DNA of 64,000 nucleotides from contig NZ_JAQBOC010000043.1 in assembly GCF_028288225.1 (NCBI RefSeq), positions 1 to 64,000 of the forward strand, written 5' to 3'. Below, piece by piece: positions 8,802 to 18,214 of this stretch (positions are counted from its first letter, which is position 1; the number at the start of each line of letters is the position of its first letter). The notes under the pieces are model-generated. The model saw nothing but the letters and a program-made list of their open reading frames with translations, did not search any database and was not told the origin of the DNA. A program made the translations under genes and the position numbers. The stretch comes from Mucilaginibacter sp. (lineage in GTDB: Bacteria; Bacteroidota; Bacteroidia; Sphingobacteriales; Sphingobacteriaceae).

Positions 8802-10661
8802 TTAATCCGGTAAAAATTGCATTTGTTCTACCTCTTTTGTGGGCAGTTGCTTCTGTTTTTTCCTATCAAATAAAAAATTCCCACACACTAAAAAATCCAT
8901 TTCGGTATGCATAAAACAACGGTAAGCATCCCGGGGTGTACAAACAATTGGTTCACTACGTAAATTAAACGAGGTATTGATCAATACACTGCAACCGGTT
9001 AGCTTTTTAAAACTACTGATTAGCCGGTAAAATCTGGCATTGCCTTCTTCCGCAACAGTTTGGATCCTCGCCGAATAATCAACATGCGTTACCGCCTGGA
9101 TAGCCGAACGGATGCGATATAAACGGTCATGCAGCTCCAGTCTCTCATAATTCCCCGGTTGGTCCACCCTTAATTCATCCTTTATTGATGCTACAAAAAG
9201 CATATACGGCGAACTTTTTTTTGTGTCGAAATATTTGTCCACGTCTTCCAATAAAACGCTTGGGGCAAAAGGCCTGAATTCTTCACGATTCTTTATCTTA
9301 ACATTTATAATTTTTTGCATGGCCGGGTTCCTTGGGTCGCCGATAATGCTCCGGTTGCCCAATGCCCGCGGACCAAACTCCATCCTGCCCTGGAACCAGC
9401 CAATAACCTTTCCATCCGCAATTTTTTGGCTTACAATGGCTGTTAGTTCATCAAAATCTTCAAAATACAAATAGTCGGCTTCATATTTACGGATCATACT
9501 CAAAATATCTCTGTCGTTATATTGCGGACCCAGGTATGCGTTTTTCATAGCATCAGGAGTGCTAATTATTTTTCGCTCACCTTTAGCCCAGGTATAATAA
9601 GCAGCATAGGCAGCGCCTAATGATCCGCCTGCATCGCCGGCGGCAGGCTGGATCCACACATCATCAAAAATCCCCGCTTTGGCAATTTTACTGTTTGCAA
9701 CGCAATTTAAAGCCACTCCGCCAGCCATAACCAGGTTTTTGCTTTTGGTGAGTTTTTGCGCCGTGTTTGCTAATGCTATTATTACTGCCTCAGTAACTTC
9801 CTGGGCAGCCAATGCAAAGTTCATGTGCGTTTGACTGATTGCAGATTCAGGCTCCCGTCTTGGTACACCAAACAAGCTTTCCCATCTTTTATCATTCGTC
9901 ATTGTTAATTTGGTGGCAAAATCAAAATAGATCATGTTAAGGATTATTGAGCCATCTTCCCGCACATCAACCAGATCTGCCAGGATCTTTTGTTTAAACT
10001 CAGCAGTTTGGGCCGAACCGGCATTACCATAAGGCGCTAATCCCATCAACTTATACTCCCCGCTATTTACTTTAAAACCCAGGTAATGGGTAAATGCAGA
10101 ATACAATAATCCCACGGAATGCGGGAAATGAAGCTCTTTTAATATGGTTATCTGATTAGCCTTTCCGTGGCAAATGGTAGTGGTTGCCCATTCGCCCACA
10201 CCATCAATAGTTAAAATAGCGGCTTCATTAAACGGAGAAGGATAATAAGCGCTGGCAGCATGCGAAAGATGATGTTCGGGAAATAACAGGGGTATATTGG
10301 CATTTCCAAATTGCGCCACATTTTTACGGATCTGTTTTTTTATAAAAAGCTTTTCATTAAGCCATACAGGCATGGCCTTAATAAAGCTTAACAACCCTTT
10401 TGGGGCAAACGCATGATAAGTTTCCAGCAGGCGCTCAAATTTAAGCATCGGCTTATCATAAAACGCCAATGCCGATAGTTCGTTATACTCCAGGCCAGCC
10501 TCTTCCAAAACATATTTTATAGCATTAACCGGGAAGTTTGCATCGTGCTTTATCCGGGTAAACCGCTCTTCCTGGGCAGCGGCAACTATTTCACCATCAA
10601 TAATCAGAGCTGCCGCACTGTCATGGTAAAATGCCGAAATTCCGAGTATCGCAGTAGCCAC
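8802..10661 (-). CDS. Carbamoyltransferase, NodU/CmcH/SxtI family
   Basis: 619 residues, the normal family length. The N-terminal Kae1/YrdC-like ATPase part begins ILGISAFYHDSAAAL and carries EERFTRIKHD and HHLSHAASAYYPS. The C-terminal carbamoyltransferase part has GWFQGRMEFGPRALGNRSII. The family moves carbamoyl from carbamoyl phosphate, via carbamoyl-AMP, to a hydroxyl of a sugar, antibiotic or toxin. It is the last gene of a same-strand run: GDSL/TPR, SxtJ-like, DUF5989, then this gene 6 nt further on. The same four families occur together as sxtL-J-K-I in saxitoxin clusters. The acceptor here is unknown; a surface glycan is plausible. Confidence 0.93.
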   Translation of the reverse strand: MATAILGISAFYHDSAAALIIDGEIVAAAQEERFTRIKHDANFPVNAIKYVLEEAGLEYNELSALAFYDKPMLKFERLLETYHAFAPKGLLSFIKAMPVWLNEKLFIKKQIRKNVAQFGNANIPLLFPEHHLSHAASAYYPSPFNEAAILTIDGVGEWATTTICHGKANQITILKELHFPHSVGLLYSAFTHYLGFKVNSGEYKLMGLAPYGNAGSAQTAEFKQKILADLVDVREDGSIILNMIYFDFATKLTMTNDKRWESLFGVPRREPESAISQTHMNFALAAQEVTEAVIIALANTAQKLTKSKNLVMAGGVALNCVANSKIAKAGIFDDVWIQPAAGDAGGSLGAAYAAYYTWAKGERKIISTPDAMKNAYLGPQYNDRDILSMIRKYEADYLYFEDFDELTAIVSQKIADGKVIGWFQGRMEFGPRALGNRSIIGDPRNPAMQKIINVKIKNREEFRPFAPSVLLEDVDKYFDTKKSSPYMLFVASIKDELRVDQPGNYERLELHDRLYRIRSAIQAVTHVDYSARIQTVAEEGNARFYRLISSFKKLTGCSVLINTSFNLRSEPIVCTPRDAYRCFMHTEMDFLVCGNFLFDRKKQKQLPTKEVEQMQFLPD

Positions 10662-10667
10662 CGGGTG

Positions 10668-10817
10668 TTAAAATAAAGTGTAAATAAAGGGCGCCAAAGC
10701 AGGCACACTGGCTAACACTATCAGGATAGACAACAACAGCAATATTACTACAAGCGGAATTAACCAGAATTTTTTCCGGGTTTTTAAAAAAAGTAAAAGT
10801 TCTTTAAAAAATTCCAT
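10668..10817 (-). CDS. DUF5989 (SxtK-like) small membrane protein
   Basis: A 49-residue gene too short for standard ORF lists. It begins MEFFKELLLFLKTRKKFWLI and ends APFIYTLF. A charged TRKK segment is followed by one long hydrophobic helix (about 18-48), so it is a single-pass membrane protein. It ends 6 nt before the carbamoyltransferase start and begins 19 nt after the SxtJ-like gene, clearly within one transcript. Proteins of this size and pattern are regular partners of NodU-type carbamoyltransferases; their role is unknown. Confidence 0.88.
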   Translation of the reverse strand: MEFFKELLLFLKTRKKFWLIPLVVILLLLSILIVLASVPALAPFIYTLF

Positions 10818-10836
10818 TGGTTTAATAAAAATATCA

Positions 10837-11235
10837 TTAAAATGTGTACAAAAGATCGGTTTCCGTATATAAATGATTCCTGGTGATCATTACAGATTGT
10901 TTACTTTTTTTAAACTGCTTTAACTTTAAACTATCCTTTCCTAAAAGCCGCCTGAATAACCCTACCGGCGTTACAATTAAAAAAAATATTATTGTCAATA
11001 AAACTACAGGGCTTATTAAACTTAACAATTTCGACAGCCCAAACCAGAGTACAGCAAACGGATAAAAAATAATGGGGATTACTATAGTAATAATAATCAG
11101 TATTAATGAGATGGTAACAAATTGATGGTTTTTAAAATACAAGGCACACACAATAGCGGCTAATGTACTTACCTGGCCAAATTCCATGCATTGCTTTTTG
11201 GTAATACCTGCTGCAAATTTTTCGAACGCTTTCAT
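10837..11235 (-). CDS. SxtJ-like membrane protein
   Basis: 132 residues. After a short cytoplasmic N terminus (MKAFEKFAAGITKKQCMEFG) come about three hydrophobic segments, near 22-38, 42-66 and 74-92. A basic amphipathic part follows (RRLLGKDSLKLKQFKKSKQS). It matches the SxtJ family that accompanies carbamoyltransferases. Its ATG overlaps the stop of the GDSL/TPR gene by 4 nt, so translation is coupled. Function of the family is not established; membrane anchoring of the carbamoylation step is my inference. Confidence 0.85.
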   Translation of the reverse strand: MKAFEKFAAGITKKQCMEFGQVSTLAAIVCALYFKNHQFVTISLILIIITIVIPIIFYPFAVLWFGLSKLLSLISPVVLLTIIFFLIVTPVGLFRRLLGKDSLKLKQFKKSKQSVMITRNHLYTETDLLYTF

Positions 11236-13286
11236 CTGTTTGATGTGTTTTTAATTTGAGTAATGAGTAACAAGGCAGTCTTGTTTTCAGGATCAGGTTT
11301 CAATGCTTTTGCTGCATACTTTAATGCGCCGTCTTTATTGCCCATTGCAGCATATGAATTTGCTATCTGCAATAAAACAGGAACATTGGCAGTATCTTTT
11401 AAATATTGTTTTTGCAGTTGTATTATTTGTTCAGTATTGGTTTTAATTGGCGAAAGGTTAAAACCCTGTGAATTATTGCTGATGGCATAATCTATATAAA
11501 AAATTGCGTCAGCGGGCTTATCAATTTTTAAATAGTTTACAAACAGGTAATGCGCTTTATTAAATGACGGCGCCAGGTCAAAAGATCTTTTGAAGTTAAA
11601 TATTATATTTTCCGTGTCATTTAATTCTCCGCTTAACATGGCAATACGTTCATATAGATCTGCATCTGTGGGATATTCAAGCGCCAGGTTTTCAAGCACG
11701 TTTCTTGCCTTCAGCATTTGACGGTTATTTATATAATATGTATATAAATTGTCCATAATATTGGCCCATTTTATATTTTCAAATGCGAGCTTATAGGCAA
11801 GCTTTTCTTCATAAGTTATAATTTTAATAGAATCGGTTGCATGCAGATCGTTATATGGCCAGTGTTTCTTCAGGTTCAAAACCCGGTATACCCCTGCAAT
11901 TGAATCAACCATGTTCTCGGGCATTTTAGCCCGCAATTGTTTAAATGTAATACTGTTTTCACCTGTTTCGGGGAACAGTTTACTTTTTTTAATTGATTCA
12001 TAAAATGTATCAGATATTATTGCATAACCCTTTAAATCAGGATGTACATGATCAACCGTCAATTCATCCCCAATGATTTGATGAGCAGCATTATTTTCAA
12101 AAGCAGCACGGGTATCTACCAGTTTGGTATCGGGATATTTGCTGCATAATTGAGTTAATATTTCATTGAATTTTTCAGGCGCCCTAAACCGCAGCCCGTC
12201 AAGATCTTTAGCTTTTAAATAATATTGTTTTGCCTTTACAAAATCATTTTGTTTATAGGCCAGTTGCCCTAAATAGTAATTGCAAATTGCGCTGGAGCTA
12301 TACAGTTGATCGGCTTTTTTAAAACAGCTTTCTGCTAACTTTAAGTTGTTATCTGCAAAAGCTTTTATCCCGGAGGTTAGGCTAGCCTTAAATTCAGGCG
12401 ATTTGCTGTCCGGTTCAAAACTTATAAAAGGTTTCAAATCCCTTTCGTTACTTACCAAATTGCTTACAAACAGAGGGATATGTTGCTTACTAAACAAATT
12501 CATTATTTCGTCCATGTTGTCTCTGAACTGGGTTATCCCTTTTTCATACAGATCTGAATAATAGGGAATTTCCTGTTTAGCAACCATTAACTGCATTCTG
12601 TCGCCGCCAGGCTTTGTACCACCGGACCCAAAAGCATTTTTTATCCCCTCATAAAGGTTGATAATAAATTGTGCCAGCTTCAAATTACGCAGACTAAGTA
12701 TAAAATTTATAACCTGCGGATTGCTGCCCAGGTTTTGAGTTGATGCAGCGCCTAAGGCCCCATAATATTCATTATGCCCGGTATAGATCAATACAGCATC
12801 AGGCTCATAGTTCACAACTTCTTTAGCGAAACTGAGTACGGTATATGAGTTTACTGCTGTTAAAGAAAGATTAATTATTTCAAAATTTTTATCAGGATAA
12901 GTATGGGTTAACCTGTACTGCAGCCATCTGTGGAAAGATCCGTTGTGAAAGTATGGGTACCCTATTGTGGTTGATTCTCCAAGTACAAATATTCTAAAGG
13001 TGTTATTATCTTTTTTCTTTTTAAATACTTCGCTGTTGCCTTTTGTAGCAATTTGCTGTTCGGTAAAAAACTTTTTTGATGCATCCGGATTAAATACCAA
13101 ATAATCCTTATCGCCTTTGTATTCAATAAAAAGGCTGTAATCATTTCCGTAATGAAATAATCTTAAAAACAGCTCGATCAAAAATAAAATAAGCAAAGGG
13201 ATCAGTATGATACTGATCCCTTTAAATAAAATAATCCTTTTTTTAGATGCTCCCTTTGTCAAGGGTTGTAATGATTTTTTTGTCAT
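11232..13286 (-). CDS. Membrane-anchored SGNH/GDSL hydrolase with TPR repeats (SxtL-like context)
   Basis: 684 residues. One transmembrane helix near 20-44 (KGISIILIPLLILFLIELFL) is followed by an SGNH domain: block I GESTTIGYP, block III YTGHNEYYGALG, and DHVHPDLKGY for the catalytic Asp and His. TPR-like helices interrupt or follow it (about 310-380) and form the C-terminal 150 residues. The active site should face the periplasm. It starts 46 nt after the susD stop on the same strand and is coupled to the SxtJ-like gene. In saxitoxin clusters the equivalent position holds the GDSL lipase sxtL. An esterase or acyltransferase on the carbamoylated product is plausible. Confidence 0.87.
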   Translation of the reverse strand: MTKKSLQPLTKGASKKRIILFKGISIILIPLLILFLIELFLRLFHYGNDYSLFIEYKGDKDYLVFNPDASKKFFTEQQIATKGNSEVFKKKKDNNTFRIFVLGESTTIGYPYFHNGSFHRWLQYRLTHTYPDKNFEIINLSLTAVNSYTVLSFAKEVVNYEPDAVLIYTGHNEYYGALGAASTQNLGSNPQVINFILSLRNLKLAQFIINLYEGIKNAFGSGGTKPGGDRMQLMVAKQEIPYYSDLYEKGITQFRDNMDEIMNLFSKQHIPLFVSNLVSNERDLKPFISFEPDSKSPEFKASLTSGIKAFADNNLKLAESCFKKADQLYSSSAICNYYLGQLAYKQNDFVKAKQYYLKAKDLDGLRFRAPEKFNEILTQLCSKYPDTKLVDTRAAFENNAAHQIIGDELTVDHVHPDLKGYAIISDTFYESIKKSKLFPETGENSITFKQLRAKMPENMVDSIAGVYRVLNLKKHWPYNDLHATDSIKIITYEEKLAYKLAFENIKWANIMDNLYTYYINNRQMLKARNVLENLALEYPTDADLYERIAMLSGELNDTENIIFNFKRSFDLAPSFNKAHYLFVNYLKIDKPADAIFYIDYAISNNSQGFNLSPIKTNTEQIIQLQKQYLKDTANVPVLLQIANSYAAMGNKDGALKYAAKALKPDPENKTALLLITQIKNTSNR

Positions 13287-13332
13287 GAATTAATTCACCA
13301 TTGGTTCAAAACAAGTACATCTAAAGTACAAA

Positions 13333-14856
13333 TTAATAACCGGCATTTTGCTTCCACTGCGGGTTAAGTGTCATCTCGCCATAAGGAATAGGAGCCAGGT
13401 ACTTATTGGCAACATTTGTTCCCGGCGGGATTACATTTTCAGATTTATCTCTTGCCGCAATTACGGCAGGGAGTAGTTGTAAGCGTACAATATCAAACCA
13501 ACGCATGCCAAACTCTCCTGCAAACTCATAAGCCCTTTCTTTTACCACCGCATCGCGGAAAGCTGTTTGTGAAAGCCCCGGTGTTAGCGGCAGCTCACCG
13601 GCACGTGCCCTTACCGTATTGATGGCTGAATAAGCTGCTGCATTAGGGCCTCCTGACATGGCTACTGCCTCCGCATAATCTAACAATACCTGTGGATACC
13701 GGATAATATCCGTTGCCTTATTAGTACTGGGTTGTATTGATAATAACTGTGTATCGCTTTCATTCACACCATCACCGTTAAGCCCTGCCCTGAATTTTTT
13801 GTAATAGGGGTGCTGTGCATGCGTTGCGGGCGAATTCCATGGAGTAAGCGTAAAGGTTTTACCATCTGCATTTCTTAACTTAAGCGTAGTATAAAAAGTA
13901 AGATCGGTTCGTGAACATACCGGCGCATTTTTAAAGAAGTTAATTTCAGGATAAACATCATCCCAGCCGCTTGATCCGTCAATTGCAACTTCATCCAATG
14001 GAACATTAGATGAGCCGAACCGGCGGTTAGGCAAGCCTGCAACAACGCTGTATTGCAATGCAAAAATAGATTCGGGACTATTGTTGGTTGTAAAAACCTT
14101 ATCATACGGTGTACTTAGGTTAAAAACACCCGATTGAATAACAATATTGGCCTCGGTAGCAGCTAAAGCATAATTATTGGCCTGGTTTAACGGCCAGCCA
14201 GCCATAGTTAAATACACATCGGCTAAACAAGCACTTGCAGCATAGGTACTTGGCCTCCCCTGTGACTTATCCGGCCCTAAAAGCTTTTTAGCATTTTGCA
14301 GATCGCTGATTATAGAAGCATATACAGCACCTACATCAGCTCTTGGCGGCCTTACATCTAAATCTAAATTGGTTAAAACAAGTGGCAGCGGTCCAAATGT
14401 GCGTACCAGATAGTAATAGCACAGGCCTCTTATAAAATAGCACTGACCGGCGGAGGCATTTTTCAACTCATCGGTTGAGTTAACTTTTGAATAGTTAGCC
14501 AAAACGTTGTTGGCCTGGTAAATAGCCTGCCACGGCCCATTCCATTCAGAGGTTAAGCTTGAATTTGCACTTCCTCCGGATAACCGGTCAAAATCACGCA
14601 TATCCGCTTTATTCAATCCGGGATCGGTTGTGTAATCATCCGATCCAAAATACGAGGTTTCTTTACTGGTGAAACCCCATGAACCATCTTTTGCAAGCGC
14701 TATATACATTGAAGCTACGGAAGCATCAAGGTCGTTTTGCGTTTTAAAGTAATTTTGCGGCGTTAAACTGGCCTTTGGGTTCTCACTTAATTTCTGACAT
14801 CCGGCAAACACAATTAAGGTAAGCAATGCTATGAGTAGTGAATATTTCGTTTTCAT
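13333..14856 (-). CDS. SusD/RagB family glycan-binding lipoprotein
   Basis: 507 residues with a lipoprotein signal ending LIVFAGCQKLSENP, so it is an outer-surface lipoprotein. The SusD features are present: SPQNYFKT-like start, a helical TPR core (residues about 90-250), and the C-terminal VRARAGELPLTPG and ERAYEFAGEFGMRWFDIVRL segments. It works with the SusC porin encoded 38 nt upstream to capture and import glycans. Neighbouring GH92 and GH99 genes point to alpha-mannan or N-glycan substrates. The GDSL/TPR gene follows after 46 nt without an obvious terminator. Confidence 0.95.
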   Translation of the reverse strand: MKTKYSLLIALLTLIVFAGCQKLSENPKASLTPQNYFKTQNDLDASVASMYIALAKDGSWGFTSKETSYFGSDDYTTDPGLNKADMRDFDRLSGGSANSSLTSEWNGPWQAIYQANNVLANYSKVNSTDELKNASAGQCYFIRGLCYYYLVRTFGPLPLVLTNLDLDVRPPRADVGAVYASIISDLQNAKKLLGPDKSQGRPSTYAASACLADVYLTMAGWPLNQANNYALAATEANIVIQSGVFNLSTPYDKVFTTNNSPESIFALQYSVVAGLPNRRFGSSNVPLDEVAIDGSSGWDDVYPEINFFKNAPVCSRTDLTFYTTLKLRNADGKTFTLTPWNSPATHAQHPYYKKFRAGLNGDGVNESDTQLLSIQPSTNKATDIIRYPQVLLDYAEAVAMSGGPNAAAYSAINTVRARAGELPLTPGLSQTAFRDAVVKERAYEFAGEFGMRWFDIVRLQLLPAVIAARDKSENVIPPGTNVANKYLAPIPYGEMTLNPQWKQNAGY

Positions 14857-14894
14857 TTTTAATATTTTAGTAATAAATCAATATCAGTTAATAA

Positions 14895-17800
14895 TTACAA
14901 CCCTAATCTTATACCAATTGTATAGGTTTTAGGATTTGGAATTACACCAAATTCCTGCCCTTGTGTAATAGCATTTCCGCCATTATCAATTTCAGGGTCA
15001 TATCCTTTATAGGGAGTAATTGTAAACAGATTTTGCCCGCTTACATATACTTCAAGGCTATTAACACTGACTTTCCTTAATAATGCAGCCGGAACGCGGT
15101 AAGCAAGCGACAGGTTTTTTAATTTTGCATAGCTTGAATTATAAACATAACGGCTGCTATTGTTATAGTTATGACTTGAAGTACTCCAGGCCGGGTTATT
15201 GGTCTGATTGTTTGGGGTCCATAAATTTTCCGGCACAGCTTCCCTTGTTGTAGCATTTTTCATGTCACCCAGGCCGCCCCATAAATAGGCAAGCGTTTGA
15301 GAAAATACCTGACTGCCCTGCTGGCCCTGGAACATAAAGCTTAACGTAAAAGCCTTATAAGTCAGGTCATTTATAAATCCGTAAGAAAATTTCGGAGTAG
15401 CATTTCCTAACGTCTGATAATCATCAGAAGTATAAGCGTGATCTCCGTTTACGTCTTCGTACCTGGCATCTCCTGGTTTCATACCAAATTTAGCCGCTTC
15501 TGCAGCATCGGCAGTTTTCCACGTACCTAAATATTTATATCCATAAAATTCGCCCAATGGCTGTCCAACTTTTAGTATAGCATTAACCGTATTATTGCCG
15601 CTTCCTACTATCTGGTTATCCAGTCCGCCAAGATCAGTGAGCTTATTCCGGTTAATTGATAGCGTTAAATTGGTGGTCCATTTAAAGTTTCCTGATACAA
15701 CGGGGGTTCCGCCCAGGCTTATGTCAAGCCCTTTGTTTGTAAGGCTGCCTATATTGGCCTGGTAGGTGCCGCCATTATCATAAAATGGAGCGTTTTTTGA
15801 ATAGAGCAGGTTCTTTATATCATTCTTGTAAGCATCCAATGTGAAAGTTAAACGCCCTTTAAGGAAAGCCATATCAATGCCAATGTCATAGGCTGATTTA
15901 GTTTCCCACTTAAGTGATTTTGATACGCCTGTTCCCAGCGGCGTAGCTACGCTGCCGTCGCCTGAAGCGCCATTATAGAAGTAAAGGCCCTGAGATGAAG
16001 GGGTAAGGATTTGTGCAATTGTTGAATATGCACCCACGTTTTGATTACCGGTTTGCCCGTAAGAAGCGCGGATCCTTAGATCAGAGAACAATTTTGAATC
16101 TTTCAAAAAATCTTCATTTATAGCATTCCAGCCCACGCTTACAGAAGGAAATGAGCTGTATTTTTGGATCAGGTGCGATGAGCCGTCTGTACGGATGCTT
16201 GCAGTAAGATAGTATTTATCTTTATAAGCATAGTTAACACGGGCCATATATGATATTAAGGCATCAGATGAATAAGATGAAGAATTTTGCTGGGATTTGC
16301 CCAGAGATAGGTTATAGTAACCCAAATTATAGTTCGACAGGTTACTTGACCGGGCTACAAAACCCATGCTTGTGCCTGACTGCACTTCATATAAGCCGGT
16401 AGCGGTTATGGAGTGATCGCCAAATTTGTGTTTGTAGGTTAGGAAATTACTGCTTAAATAACCATGGAACCTGCTTGTTTCATTGTTAATGTAATCTGAT
16501 TTCGAATCAAAATTACTTGTGCCGGGCCCATAAAATCTTTGCAGATAGTTTTGCCCTAATGAATACACATCAGTTGATGTAAATGTAAGGTCCTTTATTA
16601 TCCGGTAATTGAATGTTGCGGTAGCGTTAAGGTTGGTAGCGCTTCCATCATCGGCCTGGCTTAAAGCCTGCTCAACCGGGTTAAACTGGATAGAAGCATA
16701 TTGTGAGTGATGAATAAACGCGCCGCTGGCATCCCGTACCGGCGACGTCGGATCCCACTCAACTGCCTGGTTAAACGGATCGCCTAAGCCGCCTCCATAA
16801 CTATTGTTATGATTTTGAGGAATGGAGGCTGATAAAATTACCTTCAAATCCATCCGGCTATTCAGCTTAATATCCATGTTTGATTTAAGCGTGGTCCGTT
16901 TATAATAGGTGTTAAGGATAGTACCCGGCTGATCAAGGTAACCTAACGAAAAACGATATTTTACAAGATCAGACCCGCCGGATATAGCAAGATCATAATA
17001 TTGCACCCATGCTTTTCTGAAAAGCGCATTTTGCCAATCAGTACCGCCACCGTTTGCGTGGTAGTTATCAAGTTGCGCCTGTGAAAAAGCAGCAGTTTGA
17101 CCTGTAGATTGAAACTGGTTATTTACCGACCGTGCAAAATCATAGGCCCCCATCAGGTCAAGATGTTTTGGCATCTGATCATGCTGTACCCATGAATTAA
17201 ATTCGATCTTGGTTTTGCCGGCATGGCCTGATTTGGTAGTTACCAGGATAACTCCGTTTGAACCGCGTGAACCATAAATAGCTGTTGAGGCAGCATCTTT
17301 TAAAATTTCAATTGTTTCAACATCATTCGGGTCATCAGGAGCAGCGCCAATGTTGCCATCGGTAACATATAATGGCTCATTGTTACCCGTGATAGAGTTA
17401 GCACCCCTTATTTTAACACGGGGGCCCTGGCCTGGCTGGCCATTAGCGCTGGTTACAGCAACACCCGCAGCAGTACCTTGTAAGGCCTGTGATAGTTGGG
17501 TAATGGGGCGTTTAGCAATCTCTTTGGCAGATACGCTGCTGCTTGATCCTGTAACCTCACTTCTTTTCTGTGTACCATAACCAACAGCTACAACTTCCTG
17601 TAACGCAATTGCATTTTCCTGTAATGTTATATTTAATACAGTTTGCCCGTTTAAGGGTACGCTTTGTTCAGCGTAGCCCAAAAAACTAAACACAAGTGTG
17701 GCATTATCAGGAACCTGCAGTTGAAACTTTCCGTTTACATCTGTTTGTGTACCGATATTTGTTCCCTTTACTTTAACGTTTGCGCCAACTATTGGCAGGC

Positions 17801-17939
17801 CCTGCGCATCTTTTACTTGCCCGGTAACGGTAACAAGCGGCGGACTTGTCACGGCACTTTTTATATATGTAGCATAACTCTTTGCAGTTACGGCAAACAT
17901 AAATAGGAAAAAGATAAATAAAATTCTTTTCATTTTCAT
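14895..17939 (-). CDS. SusC/RagA TonB-dependent outer membrane transporter
   Basis: 1014 residues: signal peptide (about 1-25), a carboxypeptidase-regulatory-like domain (about 35-115, VTGQVKDAQGLPIVGANVKV), the SusC plug with KRSEVTGSSSSVSAKEIAKR and NEPLYVTDGN, and a 22-strand barrel. It imports oligosaccharides with TonB/ExbBD energy, lidded by SusD. There is no extra N-terminal sigma-interacting domain, so regulation is not by an ECF/anti-sigma relay. The 275-nt upstream gap (17940-18214) holds two AT-rich palindromes, suggesting its own regulated promoter. Confidence 0.96.
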   Translation of the reverse strand: MKMKRILFIFFLFMFAVTAKSYATYIKSAVTSPPLVTVTGQVKDAQGLPIVGANVKVKGTNIGTQTDVNGKFQLQVPDNATLVFSFLGYAEQSVPLNGQTVLNITLQENAIALQEVVAVGYGTQKRSEVTGSSSSVSAKEIAKRPITQLSQALQGTAAGVAVTSANGQPGQGPRVKIRGANSITGNNEPLYVTDGNIGAAPDDPNDVETIEILKDAASTAIYGSRGSNGVILVTTKSGHAGKTKIEFNSWVQHDQMPKHLDLMGAYDFARSVNNQFQSTGQTAAFSQAQLDNYHANGGGTDWQNALFRKAWVQYYDLAISGGSDLVKYRFSLGYLDQPGTILNTYYKRTTLKSNMDIKLNSRMDLKVILSASIPQNHNNSYGGGLGDPFNQAVEWDPTSPVRDASGAFIHHSQYASIQFNPVEQALSQADDGSATNLNATATFNYRIIKDLTFTSTDVYSLGQNYLQRFYGPGTSNFDSKSDYINNETSRFHGYLSSNFLTYKHKFGDHSITATGLYEVQSGTSMGFVARSSNLSNYNLGYYNLSLGKSQQNSSSYSSDALISYMARVNYAYKDKYYLTASIRTDGSSHLIQKYSSFPSVSVGWNAINEDFLKDSKLFSDLRIRASYGQTGNQNVGAYSTIAQILTPSSQGLYFYNGASGDGSVATPLGTGVSKSLKWETKSAYDIGIDMAFLKGRLTFTLDAYKNDIKNLLYSKNAPFYDNGGTYQANIGSLTNKGLDISLGGTPVVSGNFKWTTNLTLSINRNKLTDLGGLDNQIVGSGNNTVNAILKVGQPLGEFYGYKYLGTWKTADAAEAAKFGMKPGDARYEDVNGDHAYTSDDYQTLGNATPKFSYGFINDLTYKAFTLSFMFQGQQGSQVFSQTLAYLWGGLGDMKNATTREAVPENLWTPNNQTNNPAWSTSSHNYNNSSRYVYNSSYAKLKNLSLAYRVPAALLRKVSVNSLEVYVSGQNLFTITPYKGYDPEIDNGGNAITQGQEFGVIPNPKTYTIGIRLGL

Positions 17940-18070
17940 TTAAGTTTGATTAAAAATTGGTTTATAGATTGGGATAATCTTAAGGTAAAATAAGTTTCCT
18001 TCGATTAAAAAAAGCATAATAAATGATTAATTTTGGGGGCTTAACAGGCCTGAATTAACCTTTTTCTTAA

Positions 18071-18136
18071 TTATTATATTATAATAAGCGCAATAACCCA
18101 GTGTGAAAGGCAAAATCTTATATTATTACATAATAT
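18071..18136. promoter_or_regulatory. Two AT-rich palindromes upstream of susC
   Basis: A 17-bp palindrome TTATTATATTATAATAA (18071-18087) and a second one, ATATTATTACATAATAT (18120-18136), lie in the gap before susC. They could be regulator sites or a terminator/leader structure of the upstream hydrolase gene; AT-rich chance palindromes cannot be excluded. Confidence 0.4.
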
Positions 18137-18214
18137 TAATTTGCGTATTGCGGTCCAAACAAGTAACAGGTGGTGCCGGAAAAGCAATCCATGGCGATAG
18201 GTTTTTATTATTGG

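Noticed and set aside
13416..13622. ORFs antisense to susD and susC
   Set aside because: Shadows of long well-supported genes.
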